A stretch of 64,000 nucleotides of DNA from Zanthoxylum bungeanum (lineage: Eukaryota; Streptophyta; Magnoliopsida; Sapindales; Rutaceae), in the NCBI GenBank assembly GCA_019454045.1, contig SKCR01051205.1, positions 248,001-312,000 on the forward strand, written 5' to 3'. The position numbers and the translations under genes were made by a program. Shown here piece by piece: positions 11,650-23,277 of the stretch; the first letter of the stretch is position 1, and each line of letters starts with the position of its first letter. The notes below the pieces were generated by a model that saw only the letters and a list, made by a program, of their open reading frames with translations, made no database searches and was not told the DNA's origin.

Positions 11650-12222
11650 AGAACATTGGGTAGCGGTGAATATATTTTCAAGTATCTTCGGAGAACGAGA
11701 AATTATATGCTAGTATATACAAGTCAGGATATGATTTTGAGAGGATATACTGACTCTGATTTTCAGACGGATGTTGATTCTAGGAAATCAACATCTAGAT
11801 ATGAGTTCACCTTAGGTGGTGGATCTATAGTATGGAGGAGCATAAAGTAATCTTGTATTGCTGACTCCACAAAGGAGGCTAAATATGTAGCAGCTTGTGA
11901 AATAGCTAAGGAAGTGGTCTGGCTCCGTAAGTTCTTGGTAGATCTGGAAGTTGTTCCAGATATGGATAAACCGCTCATATTTTATTGTGATAATAGTGGT
12001 GCAGTGGCGAACTCCAAAGAACCAAGAAGCCACAAGAGGGGTAAGCATATTGAGAGGAAATATCACATCATTATGGAGATAGTGCAGAAAGGAGATGTCG
12101 TTGTCATGCAGATTCCATCCGTAGACAACCTGGGTAATCCGTTTACAAAGACCTTATCGGCTAAAGTGTTTGAAGGTCACCTAAAGAGTTTAGGATTACA
12201 TGACATGTCCCATTTGCTCTAG
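11650..12222 (+). pseudogene. RNase H of copia D, one nonsense codon
   Basis: RNase H removes template RNA during reverse transcription. The frame reads YTDSDFQTDVDSRKSTSRYEF, then TAA at 11848-11850 (probably from CAA), then CIADSTKEAKYVAACEIAKEVVWLRKF, FYCDNSGAVANS and KHIERKYHIIMEIVQKGDV, ending at 12222 after GHLKSLGLHDM. Catalytic acidic positions at TDSD, the Glu of TKEAKY and CDNSGA are all visible. The frame is otherwise continuous across the stop. Confidence 0.88.
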
Positions 12223-12225
12223 TCC

Positions 12226-12236
12226 AAGTGGGAGAT
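12226..12236 (+). other. Polypurine tract of copia D
   Basis: AAGTGGGAGAT directly precedes the LTR start TGTTGGGATTTATG. It is the usual copia plus-strand primer and lies four bases after the RNase H stop. Confidence 0.85.
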
Positions 12237-14181
12237 TGTTGGGATTTATGTCCTAGAGCTTCATGTATTGTAAACAGAATTGATTATTGTAATAATAATA
12301 AATGCATTATTCATTTTATCAAAGTTGTTTGATTTATATCGCATATTGTCCAATTGTCTTGTTTACCTTGATTACTCTTATACCTTCAGACTTAGTGTAT
12401 GTTTGATGCACAAGAGGATTTAAATCTGAAGTTAGTAATCTAAATAGTCCTTAGAGAGCAAACAAATAGGGTACTATATTTATGGTTTATCTATAGTTGC
12501 GGTCCATTCTATACTTGTATGACGACCTTGATCCGGGATCGCTCATATAGTGACATGGGAATGGAGTCACCTTGTATGATGAGATCATATAGGACTGGAC
12601 TCAGATAAATATAAATTTCTTTTAATATCTGTTAACCGAAGAAATTCATTTTATCTAATAAAAGGTCATATATGGATTCGATCTTAATCATGAGTGTACT
12701 ACAAACTCCTGCATGACAGGCTATATCCTTTGATTTACTATGGTGAGGTTGGTGTTGCATTCCCGGCCAATAACTACGTATTTTGGGGATATGTTTTGGT
12801 GTATAGCTAGGAATATTTTACATAGATATGGAATTCACTCCTTCTTACGAGAAGCATAAGAATATCTTTTTTAAAAGTTGATTCGAGACTTGAACAATTT
12901 AAGCGCTCAACTTTTTTATTGCAAATAGAAAGTTTTATATTCATAATTGTTATGAATTAATTGTTCATTATAGAATCAATGGTGCTTAAGAGATAAAATA
13001 TTTAGAGGGGTTTTAACAGAATTTTGACCCGGCTATATTTATGAGATATTCGTGAAGAGCTATATCCATATGTAATGACTATATCCATGGACACCGAAGT
13101 TTTTCGTTTTTATTTTATCCATCTACGATAACGGGAGTTCAACTTCGCATTTTTAGTGGAATAACGCGGAGTTAATAATTTATAATATTTGATTAACTGT
13201 AGAAAACCTAATATAATTAGATTGTCTAATTATATGCTCACTTTATATTTATATATTATTAATGAGATTAATAATATTTATTGTCACAAATGAAAACTAT
13301 GTTAAATTAGTTTAACTTAATGTTTTCTATAATTCTTTGATTTTGAGATAATCAAGTCTTGATTATGAGATAATCAAGTTAGTAATAATTATGAGATAAT
13401 TACTATAATATAATTGAAGGTAAATAAATCATTATTAATATATTGATTTTTATTTACCATTGGAGACAAAGCCATATGGCTTACTATGTCATCCAAGCAA
13501 TTATGTCTATTAGGTGGCTTGGATACACCTAATAGTTTTATCATTAGCTAATGCATTTTATTTTTTGGTATGGCCTCCACATTTATGTGTTTGCCATTGA
13601 AAGAAAGCATTGAATGCTTAATGACAAAGCCATTGTCTTTAGCTTAACATTTCTTATGCTTTGGTATGGCATTCACATTTTTATGTTGGCCATTGCAAGA
13701 AAGCATTAGATGCTTAATGACAAGGTTAGTTGGCTTGTGTAAAAGAATATAATCTTTACCATTTCTCTCACTTCCTAAGGTTAACACTTTGCATACACAA
13801 TTGTTGTGAGAAAATTAGAGAGAAAATAGAGAGAGTTCAAACATTCAAAAGTGTTGTGAGAGTGTTTGAAATTCCAAAGAGCCAAACACCATTGTGACAT
13901 CCTAAATCTCTAAATAGTTTTTAGGTTTAATCTTTATGAGTGAAGCCCACACTTCGGTTTGTTGGTTTCGAGTCATAGTTCGGAAGATCGAGTGGTTGAT
14001 CCAATTTTTGGACACCAAATGATTGATATTGGCTACTAACACAAAGGGAGAAGGCAAAGAAAATTTTCAAGATCCATACCGGACCCGATGCCACCACAAG
14101 CAAATTTCGTCGTGCTAAGAAAAGTCGTTTCCTACAAATACTTCATAAGTTGCAACTAATTCCACTCTTATACAATAAAAT
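12237..14181 (+). mobile_element. 3' LTR of copia D (interrupted at its right by element B)
   Basis: It begins TGTTGGGATTTATGTCC immediately after the polypurine tract. It runs at least 1.9 kb without a visible CA end before element B starts at 14182, so B appears to have inserted in it or just beyond it; any remainder would resume at 31278. It contains a 96-bp-period duplication (13567-13630 and 13663-13727). Confidence 0.7.
13567..13727 (+). repeat. Tandem duplication of ~64 bp (period 96) in the D LTR
   Basis: GGTATGGC...AAGAAAGCATTGAATGCTTA and its copy GGTATGGC...AAGAAAGCATTAGATGCTTA share most bases between 13567-13630 and 13663-13727. Each copy includes a small hairpin, AGCATT...AATGCT. 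It looks like an old slippage duplication. Confidence 0.7.
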
Positions 14182-15987
14182 TGATGAGCGGAAAATATAT
14201 CACAATTTACCGCCCATTTACTTTATAGTTTCTTTAGTTTTGTGAATACTTTGATGTTGTGCATTTTGTAGATAAATAAGGTTTCATGACTCACTGGAAA
14301 AAAATCGGGGCTAAAATGATAAAAAACAGACAAAAGGGAAAATTATAAATTTCAAGATCGCGTTGGTACGCGTAACTCCTTCAGTGTCGCTACCGCTACC
14401 ATCAGAGAAGGCTTACTATCATACGAACTTACTAAAATACGCCGGCCATGTGTCAACATCACATCAAACTTGCTAACATACGCTTAACACGTATCATCAT
14501 CCCAACGGACCGCTTAAGACGCGTGCCACGTGTCATCATCCCAATGGACCGCGTGCCATGTGTCGCCATGTTAGTACCACATGACAAGCCATGTCACGCG
14601 TCGAGACACACAACTTCTTCCACGTCATGCCGCATTGACACATCATCGACATGTACCATCATCTCAGTGTACCGTATATGCTGTGTGCCACGTGTCATAA
14701 TCCAGACGAAACCGTGTGCACGCGTTGCCAGCTCAGGCGTCGCGATGCAGAACCCTTTGTGCGTCGTGACGCCGGGACCAAATTTTTGGCTATAAATTAT
14801 AGCCGATTCCATTTGCAAAATCATACTTTCCTTGGTTTCTTGAATAAGAATTAAGTATTGTATTTTGTGTGTTTTATTTAGTAGTTTTGTAATGTATTTT
14901 TATTTTTATTTTTAGTAGTAATAATAGTTTGTGTGTTTTTACTTTCTTTTATGTTTAGTAGTTAATTTCCGCTGGGGGAATGGTGAAACCTTTAATATGA
15001 TAAAGTAGATTATCCCACTTAATTTATAATATGGAAATTGTAATTCAATAATATGGATTAATGTTATACCGCCTTAATGGTTGGTTTTATTTATTTGACA
15101 TAATGTGACACCGCCTATATGGCTGGTTTATGGACAGATAATAACACTGCATTTATTGTTGGTTGGACTTAAATGGGTAACACTGAAAATTTTCATATTA
15201 TAATAAAGTGAGATTTCTACATTTGAAATATTAAAGGTGGATCCTCTAACCCCATCATTTTATTTTTATTCTAGGGAAGTGATGAAACACAATATTCACA
15301 TGCTTAATAATTGATTTAATTATATTATGTTTAATACTTTAGTTTGTTTATTGAATCTTAAGCTTAATGCTTCTTTTTGCCTGATCACCAATAAGATTGA
15401 TGAGGTAAACTTAAAATGAACTTGGAAAATAGATTTTAGGTTTCAGCCTTAGATTCAATAGCTCACGATCTCACCTTAGGGCATGGTGACCCTTAGGTAG
15501 ATTTCCTTCCAGGATAGATATATACCAGTCGGGCGTGGGTAGCCACAATTGGAACTTAATCATAATGAATCCAGGTAACTTGATTAACATAGACATATCA
15601 TAAATTGGGTTATTTTGGGTATTTGCATTTGACTATCGACATAGACTTTTGCATATCTTCGTGTTCCAGGTTAACAAACTGATTTATTACACATATATAA
15701 GAGAATCAATTCATCATTAGAATAATATTTTGTGGAATCACAACCCTAGATATTTGTGTCTTTTGTTTATTTTCATTAATATTTTTTTGTGTATTTATTT
15801 ATTTAGCAAATCCACATTAAACCAACCAATCAAGCAATCATTTCATTCTCCCTTTAATTAGATACCTGTAAATAAATAGAATCAACATTTAATAACAACA
15901 ATAGAAATTCATTCCTCGTAGGATCGATATTTTTTTACTACTTGAGTGATAGGTGCGTTTGCGTTACGTGTGTGATTTCACCGATCA
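14182..15987 (+). mobile_element. 5' LTR of element B
   Basis: It runs from TGATGAGCGGAAAATATATC to TTTCACCGATCA. It contains a 300-bp array of CACGTGTC/CCACGTCA-like words (about 14430-14750), then a TATA-like GGCTATAAATTATAG at 14788, then several degenerate CCGCCT...GGCTGGTT direct repeats (15070-15170). The second copy is 19822-21328 plus 30920-31272. Confidence 0.88.
14430..14750 (+). promoter_or_regulatory. Array of ACGT-core words in the B LTR upstream of its TATA-like box
   Basis: Words such as GCCACGTGTC, CCATGTGTC, CACGTCATG and ACGCGTC recur roughly every 30-50 bases within irregular repeats containing ATCATCCCAACGGACCG. CACGTGTC and CACGTCA match known plant bZIP/bHLH sites (ABRE/G-box type). 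The array lies just upstream of GGCTATAAATT in U3, where LTR promoters sit. The equivalent stretches of the other LTRs (20060-20400 and, reversed, 34690-35060) keep the pattern. Regulatory function is inferred. Confidence 0.5.
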
Positions 15988-15993
15988 AGTTTT

Positions 15994-16012
15994 TGGCACC
16001 GTTTTCGGGGAC
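15994..16012 (+). other. Primer-binding site of element B, Asp-tRNA type
   Basis: TGGCACCGTTTTCGGGGAC follows the LTR after a six-base spacer. The Athila/Tat consensus is TGGCGCCGTTGCCGGGGA, complementary to plant tRNA-Asp, and this copy has a few transitions and transversions. The B' copy at 32540-32558 is closer to the consensus. Confidence 0.85.
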
Positions 16013-16185
16013 TTATTTTTCTTGCGTTATTAATTTTGAAGCTATCTATTTTACTTGTATTTAATTTTCTTTATTTTTATTGTAATTTTTATTTCTTTCT
16101 TTTATACTTCAGGTGGTTGAAAATGGATCCTTATTGGGTGATAAAAGAATTATGATCTTTATGAGGTGAAGATACACCCCAAATC

Positions 16186-17410
16186 ATGGAGCAACAGTCC
16201 GGTTTTCTGAGGCCTGTTGTCCAGCCCAGCAACTATCCATGGATGTCAGAGAGAAATAACACAATATTTGCTCAACGATTTCACAGATGTGAGATATATG
16301 ATGGCAATCACCCAAGTAATTTTTGCGAGTATAACTACAATTCAGGATGGCAGAACTATCATAATCCTTCATGGTATGATGAACCAACATATTTCACTGA
16401 TCCTTATTCTCCATCTTATCCACCATCCACCTACGATCTTCATCAAGAACGTGAACCATTAGAGGAAAATGGGGTGATTAACATGCTTAAAGATTGGATC
16501 AAGAAACAAGACGAAAAGTTGGATGCAATGGTTGAAATTTTTCAGAATCAAATAGAAAACCTTCAAAGTCAAATAGCATCCATACAAAGAATGACAGATC
16601 AAACGAGACAATTAACATAAAACCAGAGCTACATACCTCACGAAACATTTTCAGATGAAACTGACGAAACCTTCGAATACCAAACATTTCATGATCACAC
16701 CTTAACGTAGGAATAGGCTGAGCAGTATCAAGAATCTGAGGTATCAGTTCAGGAGCCCGAACCAGTAGAATCTCAATTTTATCTTTATTATTCATCATAC
16801 TATGATGAGGAACAAGTAGTAGAGCTGTTTGTACCAATTACAAGTGATGATGAAACTCTGCATCCTAAAAATAAAGATTTTGGAGCATATATTGCACGTA
16901 TGTTTAAAGAATAGCTACCTGAATCATTCAAACCAACCACAAAGGATAAAGTCCTACAATCAGACACATCTTTACATCCTCAAGTTGACACATATGGAGC
17001 ATGCATTTCACAAATGACAGATGAATAGCTGAATACGAAAATTTTAAAATACATATGTGAAGAAATAATGGAGCAAGATGCAGAGTGAATGGAGGAGCAA
17101 ATGTCTGAATATTGAAGATCTCATGCATTCAGGGGAAACATCAATATATTGGGGAGTACAAATCAAATACACCTCCCAAAAGCTTGACAGAATGGAACTC
17201 CTATTTAAAGTCAAGCACCATACGAGACCTCCTGAATTTCTTTCTTTCTTTTCAGGAACTACTGGAGCAACGGAGTTTAAAAAGGTGGCACAAGCACTAG
17301 ATGAGATAAAATTCTTTTTGCCACTTTATCGTTGGAAGAGACCCTTCAAAAGCAACGCTCATGGGATTGTCTTTAATCAGATGTCCAAAACCACGTTGAA
17401 ACCTCTTTGA
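16186..17410 (+). pseudogene. Degenerate gag-like ORF of element B
   Basis: An open frame (16186-16620) encodes RCEIYDGNHPSNFCEYN, a nucleocapsid-like finger in which the second Cys is Tyr, followed by a Tyr/Pro-rich stretch and a heptad-like segment (KKQDEKLDAMVEIFQNQIEN) resembling the coiled coil after the finger in Athila/Tat gag. After TAA near 16618 the frame continues with acidic, Tyr-rich sequence interrupted by several stops. It includes two similar units, DETLHPKNKDFGAYIARM and a DTSLHPQVDTYGACISQM-like copy. The capsid-forming N-terminal part of gag is absent. A nucleocapsid remnant is the best reading. Confidence 0.6.
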
Positions 17411-17939
17411 CAGATGGAATTCAGTCACTTCTGGATAAAGACGATAAATTCAGCGCTAGCATGGAGGCAGCCCATATAAAATTTTCATTTTAATTTTAAT
17501 TTTTATATTTTATGTATACATGTTGTAGAGTTTTTAATTTTGTGTGATATTTGTAGGGAAAATCACAAACTGAGCATTTAAGGCAGACATGAGGAATGGT
17601 GTTTGGCAATCACAAAGATGAAATTTAATTCATTAGTAATGGCTGAGTAAGGAATAGATTCTTGAGACACATCCTAATGAATTTATATACCAAGCGAGTG
17701 GCGTATTACGTACACAATTATGTTGTCTTAATAATTGCAAGGATTTTCTTTTCTATTGTAATCGCTGACAGGATCTAGACTTTTTTACTTTCACGATTTA
17801 TTTAACTGTTTAACTAATAATTGTCATTTGGCAAGTACTAGTGCTATTATTACTCACCTCTTTTCAGGATCTATAAATGCACCTCGTCATTGCACTCTTG
17901 AAGACATCCAGATTTGAGAAAGAAATACATAAAAAAAAA
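17411..17939 (+). other. Non-coding interval of element B before the LOG-like gene
   Basis: I see no coding similarity or repeat here. It is AT-rich and ends in a run of ten adenines directly before the ATG of the LOG-like reading. It may hold the 5' junction of the captured gene, but the sequence gives no clear edge. Confidence 0.4.
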
Positions 17940-18584
17940 ATGGAAGCAACTTCAAGAAAATGAGTTGTAAACATCTGTGTGTTTTGCGGCACTAGTGTTG
18001 GTTCTAAACCAGAATTCGCTATGGCAGCACATGAATTGGGTCGAGTCATAGCTGAAAGGAATATGCACCTAGTATATGACGGTGGCAATCTTGGACTAAT
18101 GGGTAGGTTTCAAGGGTTGTACATGAGGGAGGTAGTCAATTTCTCGGAATCATACCAAAACCCTTGGCAGAGGCGAATCTTATAGGACCATCAAATGAAG
18201 ATGAATGCATCATGCCAGGTATGTACGAACGACTTGTTGAAATGATTACATGTTTTTATTGCTTAACCAGGTGGCTTGGGTACGATGGAGGAAATCTTTA
18301 CAGTGCTATCTTGGGCGAACTTGAACATACATCAGAAACCAATTGGACTGTTTAACATTGATGGATTTTATGACTTCTTTTGTGTGTTTCCTTATGATGC
18401 CAAGAGCAATGGGTTCATTTTAAAACCTGTAAAAGATATCATCTTCATTGTCAGAACAGCTCATGATCTAATTGACCAACTTTTAGCCTTTGAACCACAA
18501 ATTATCCATTTTCTTTCCAAGATAAATTGGTATGATAATGATCGTGGTAAGAAGCGTCGGATAAATCTGGATCTTAACATTTAA
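17940..18584 (+). pseudogene. Captured LOG-family gene (cytokinin riboside 5'-monophosphate phosphoribohydrolase-like), broken
   Basis: LOG enzymes release active cytokinin bases from their riboside monophosphates in the cytosol. From ATG at 17940 the reading gives a TGA at 17961-17963, then VNICVFCGTSVGSKPEF, AAHELGRVIAERNMHLVY and GGNLGLMG (usual C-F-C-G-S and Y-G-G-G regions; here YDGG). A shift near 18140 leads to LGIIPKPLAEANLIG. The nucleotide-binding PGGxGTxxE motif is present as PGG-LGTMEE but split by one extra A near 18265. Then come [20 protein letters not shown], an [17 protein letters not shown] segment and a basic tail ending INLDLNI before TAA at 18582. The whole gene body reads without visible introns, unlike typical plant LOG genes, which suggests capture from processed RNA. 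The C-terminal LDLNI resembles an EAR-type LxLxL motif. Confidence 0.8.
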
Positions 18585-18651
18585 TTTTCCTTTTAGAAAT
18601 AGAATTTCAACTAACCAGGTACTGTTTTCTAAACTTTTCTTCTACTTTTTA

Positions 18652-18690
18652 GACATTGGGGACAATGTCTCAATTAGGTTTGGGGGAAGG
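18652..18690 (+). other. GACATTGGGGACAATGTC palindrome and internal polypurine-like tract
   Basis: ACATTGGGGACAATGT is followed by TTAGGTTTGGGGGAAGGG. This pair (CATTGAGGACAATG, then AGTTTGGGGG) is a familiar signature at the start of the 3' untranslated part of many plant Athila/Tat elements. It begins 68 bases after the LOG-like stop, so the gene sits just where gag-pol would normally end. Confidence 0.6.
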
Positions 18691-19106
18691 GAATAGTTAA
18701 TTAGTATCTTGTTTTTATTTTTTGTGTTATTTTTATTTGATTTTTAGTCAAAAATATTAAAAAACAATTATGTTATCGTGTTTTTAATTTGACTAATCAA
18801 GTGGAATGGTGTCTTAGATAGCTGTGTAAGGAATTTTCACTCCTAAGACGTATCTCAACTTATTTCGTAACAAGTTAATTTTTGTTTATTTTCTTTTGAA
18901 TTATTTAATTTGTGAACTCTCCATAATACTGACTAAATTGGATCTCATATGCTCAGTTGACAGGTATTATCAACATGTATGGTAACATACGGCCATGAGT
19001 TGTAAATTACGGCCATGAGTTGAAAAGTTTGTAATATTCAGTACTCTAGTTTAATTGGAGGAAGCATCTAAAAAAGCGATGGAATAAAAATAGTGTATAT
19101 TAATAA

Positions 19107-19357
19107 AAAAAAAACATCTAAGATCCTAGTAATTAAGTCTGTATGGGTGTCTTAACACCTAGTGCCCTAAAGCCATCTGGTTTGGGAGTCACTAACCCAA
19201 AGCTCGCTACATGGATTGAAGATATTATTAAAAAAAAGACACCTGAGATCCGAGTAATTAAGTCCGTATGAGATGTCTTAACACCTAGTGCCCTAAAACC
19301 AACCGGTTTGGGAGTCACTGGCCCAAAGCTCGCTACATGGATTGAAGATGTTAAAAA
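19107..19357 (+). repeat. Two tandem ~125-bp repeats in the 3' region of element B
   Basis: Two units (about 19107-19231 and 19232-19357) share AATTAAGTC, CTTAACACCTAGTGCCCT, TTTGGGAGTCACT and GCTCGCTACATGGATTGAAG. Each ends in an A-run. Downstream to 19808 there is only AT-rich sequence. Such 3' tandem repeats are common in Tat-type elements. Confidence 0.85.
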
Positions 19358-19808
19358 AAATCCATTACTAAAAATGTCTGAATTCTGATATAACTTTAGG
19401 ACAAAAATATTACTCTTTTTTTTCAACTACACTTATGAATATTGTGGGCACGATGATTTGATTAATACTTTGTTGGTTGTGTATATGAAGAATGGTAAAA
19501 ATAATCAGAGAATTTACATATTTTTTAATTTAGAAAGAAAGAAAACAACTATTAACTTGGATAAGAGTTTCAATTGTTTATTCACTAACTTGTTTGATCT
19601 TTTTTATTACATTTGACGTTTGTGGGTATCGTCACTGTAATCCCTCACGAGACTACAACTCGTCCACTAGGGACACCTATGGGTTTAAAGGCTTGTTGCA
19701 TACGCTAAATGCAATCGTGATTCCTACGAAAGTAGCTTAGTTTAATTGTATTTTAAAGTTGTTTATTGTATTTTATTTTGTTGTTTTACTCGAGGACTAG
19801 CAAAATGT

Positions 19809-19821
19809 TAGGTTTGGGGTG
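19809..19821 (+). other. Polypurine tract of element B
   Basis: TAGGTTTGGGGTG directly precedes the second LTR start TGATGAGCGG. It resembles the tract at 18675. Confidence 0.6.
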
Positions 19822-21328
19822 TGATGAGCGGAAAATATATCACTATTTACCGCCTCTTTTACTTAATATTTTGTATAGTTTCTTGAGTTTTGTGAATATT
19901 TTGATGTGTTTTGTGTATTTTGTAGATAAATAAGGTTTCATGACCCACTGGAATCAAATCGGGGCTAAAACGATGAAAACCTGACAAAAGAGCAAAATTA
20001 TAATTTTCCAGATTGCATAGCGACACGCAACTCCTTCAGCGTCGCGACCGCTACCATGCGCCGACCACGTGTCAACATCATAGAACGATTACTATCATAC
20101 GCACTTGCTAAAATGCTCCAACCACGTGTCAACATCACATCAAACTTGCTAACATGAGTCGGACATGTGTCATCATCCCAACGGACCGTTTAAGATGTGT
20201 GCCACGTGTCATCATCCAAATGGACCGTGTCTCCCGCGTGCCACATGTCAGCACGTCAGTACCACATGTCAAGCCACGTCATGCATCGTGACACTTAGCT
20301 CCTTCTACGTCGCACCGCGTTGACACATCATCGCCTCGTGTCGTCAGACGAAATCGTGTCACACGTGTTGCCAGCTCAGGCGTCACGACGTGGAACCCTT
20401 TGCGTGTCGCGACGCCCAAACCAAATTTTTACCTATAAATTCCAATTGATTCCATTTGCAAAATCATACTTTCCTTGGTTTCTTGAATAAGAATTAAGGA
20501 TTGTATCTTGTGTGTTTTATTTAATAGTTTTGTAATGTATTTTCATTTTTATTTTTAGTAGTAATAATAGTTTGTGTGTTCTTACTTTCTTTTATATTTA
20601 GTAGGTAATTTCCGCTGGGGGAATGGTGAAACTTTTAATATGATAAGGTAGATTAATCTCACTTAATTTATAATATGGAAATTATAATTTAATAATATGG
20701 ATTAATGTTATACCACCTTATTGGCTAGTTTTATTTATTTAACATAATGTGGCACCGCCTATATGGTCGGTCTTTAGGTGACAGATGATTACCGTATATA
20801 TGGCTGGTTTATGGACAAATAATAACATCGTCTTTATGGCTGGTTTGACTTAAATAGGTAATACTGAAAATTTCCATATTATAATAAAGTGAGATTTCTA
20901 CATTTGTAATATTAAAGGTGGATCCCCTAACCCCAGTACTTTATTTTTATTCTAGGGAAATGATGAAACACAATATTCACATGCTTAAAAAATGATTTAA
21001 TGATATTATGATTAATACTTTAGTTTGTTTATTAAATCTTAAGCTTAATGTTCTTGTTGTCTAATCACCAATAAGATTGACGGGGTAAACTTAAAATGAA
21101 CTTGGAAAGATGTTTTAGGTTTCAGCCTTAGATTCAAAAGCTCACGATCTCACCTTAGGGCATGGTGACCCTTAGGTAGATTTCCTTCCAAGATATACAT
21201 ATACATGTCGGGCGGGGGTAACCACAATTGGAACTTAATCTTAATGAATCCATGTAACTTGGTTAACATAGACATATGATTATTTGGATTATTTTGGGTG
21301 TTTGCATCTGATCATCGACAGAGGCTTT
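19822..21328 (+). mobile_element. 3' LTR of element B, left part
   Basis: It aligns with 14182 onward, including the ACGT-core array (about 20060-20400) and the CCGCCT...GGCTGGTT repeats, until copia C begins at 21329. The LTR resumes at 30920 with ATTTTTGCATATCTTCG, matching 15647 onward in the first LTR. Confidence 0.88.
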
Positions 21329-23263
21329 TGTTGGACAATTATGACCCATAGCATCACTATTTGTACAGAACATTGAGTTGTTGTACAAATTAACTATGTG
21401 ACAAAGGAAATTGCTCTTTTATCATTTGTAATTAGATTACCAAGATATATAAATGATAAAAGTCCATATGATTAGTACCGGATTAATAAGATATGAGACA
21501 ATATTAATCCACTAAGGTTTAATCATTAAATATCCCTAGTTGTAGTATTATCGAGACTGGACATCGATAATGCGGAATAGACTAGTATTGCACTTGTGCG
21601 CGTTGTGGGAGTATAACGGCATAGTTCTCATATATTTAAGTATTGGATACTTATGCAAGTGTGATAGGAGGTTGTGTTTACCGATGGTACAGGAACAGCT
21701 TCACTCTGGATAGACCCATCGGAATCCCATTGGTAGTATGACTATGTGTCTATGGAATCCGAATCAGGGTAGGTGTATTTGGTCTTAACCTGAGACTTGC
21801 ATCGCTAATACTTGCGACAATCAGTTTACTTTGGTTTTGATCGTCTGGGGCTTTAACAGGTTCTGTGTACGCCTCTTCTGGGTATACTGAGAATCGTGGT
21901 GTATTATCAAGATGGAAGTATCACTCCAGTCATATGGATATGATGATCACATAGGATACGGAACTAGTACTCTTTAGTACTGCAGTCATCGGGATAATAT
22001 GACTAGGTCATGATTATTCGATCATAGAGACTAGTTACCAGAGATCTGATATATGCTTCGTACGGGGCAGACAATTCCAGCCCCAGGCCTAGCATGTGAC
22101 ATTCGATACTGGATCGCTATATAAAACGCAATATACGTATACTACGCCTGACATATTATATATTCCTAAAATAATTTTCTGGAGAATTGGGTAGGCACGG
22201 TGCTTTGCTAGAAGCCAACCATGTCTTGTAAATCAGTAAGAACGTAGTACCGGGTACGCACGTGTTTAAATAATCCGAAGACCGGATTTACTGCCAATAT
22301 ATCCAGGGATCTCATCTGGGACGCTTCCCGAAGATTCACCGATGACGTATGACTCGATTATAATTAATCTGGGATTAATTGGATGAGAGAGAAAATTAAT
22401 CTAGGATTAATTACGGAGAATATTATCTGGGATAAAATTCAATTAATAGAGAGAGAACGATTAATTTGGAATTAATCGATAAAATAATATATTCGATATA
22501 TTAAATGAAATTAGATTTCATAACGGAATTAAAATTAGATTTTAATTCTGGCGAACGAATTAATTTAGAATTAATTCGCGATCGACTTTAATAGTAATTT
22601 TGCTATGCATAATTATTTAATTAAATTTGATTTAATTAAGTCGCAACGAAAATTCGTTAATTAGGAATTAACGAACACGAGCCTAGAATGTGTTTGGCGG
22701 GCCACTCGGATTTTGAATTAAAGTGGGGCCCACACTTGTCACATCACCTAGTCAACTTTATCAACTTTTTGTTGATAGAAGTTGGTGGGATTTGATGGTT
22801 GCTGTTTCTTACACAAGCATTATTAAAATTGATGTGAAGTGACATATATCAATTTTTAAGTTTGGTAATTGATATTTTTTTTTATTTTGGAAAATCAAAA
22901 TACACAACTCACTCATTCTTCTCTCCATGGCCGAATTTGGCCTCCATTCTTCTCTCCAAATGTCGTGAGCCTATGGCTTATTGGTTCTTAATTTTGCTTC
23001 AAAATCTTGCAAGCTAGCACTTCACAAGGAGTCATTCAAAGGTGTTAGGGACACTAACCCTTGAGTTTGGAATTCAAGAATAAGCTTGGAAGCTCAATAT
23101 ACATCAAAGGAGAAGCTTGGAGCAACTACACAAAAGGTTGGAAATTTTTGTTATCTCATACATCCATTCAACCGAGCATTGTAAGTATTTTTTGCTACTT
23201 TACTTTGCGTATTCACATGATTTAATGCTTAATTGATCCTAGTGTTTCTTAGAGAACCCAACA
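21329..23263 (+). mobile_element. 5' LTR of copia C
   Basis: About 1.9 kb, TGTTGGACAATT to GAGAACCCAACA. Between 22350 and 22680 it is dense in short palindromic words built on GGATTAATT/AATTAATC. It matches 29041-30919 closely except for scattered substitutions and the rearrangement near 30590. Confidence 0.9.
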
Positions 23264-23264
23264 A

Positions 23265-23277
23265 TGGTATCAGAGCC
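23265..23277 (+). other. Primer-binding site of copia C (initiator-Met type)
   Basis: TGGTATCAGAGCC begins one base after the LTR end. Confidence 0.9.

Larger units (their letters stand above)
8097..14181 (+). mobile_element. Ty1/copia element D (5' LTR not visible; 3' LTR cut by element B)
   Basis: Domains run in copia order: gag, zinc knuckle, protease, GAG-pre-integrase, integrase, reverse transcriptase, RNase H, polypurine tract, LTR. The left end abuts the J LTR at 8096/8097 with no 5' LTR or primer site. Because gag starts only 158 bases further on, J and A1 may have inserted just after D's primer site, which would place D's 5' end left of the window. At least two stops (8642, 11848) look like C-to-T changes at CGA and CAA codons, and several frameshifts are present. 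The element is dead. Confidence 0.85.
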
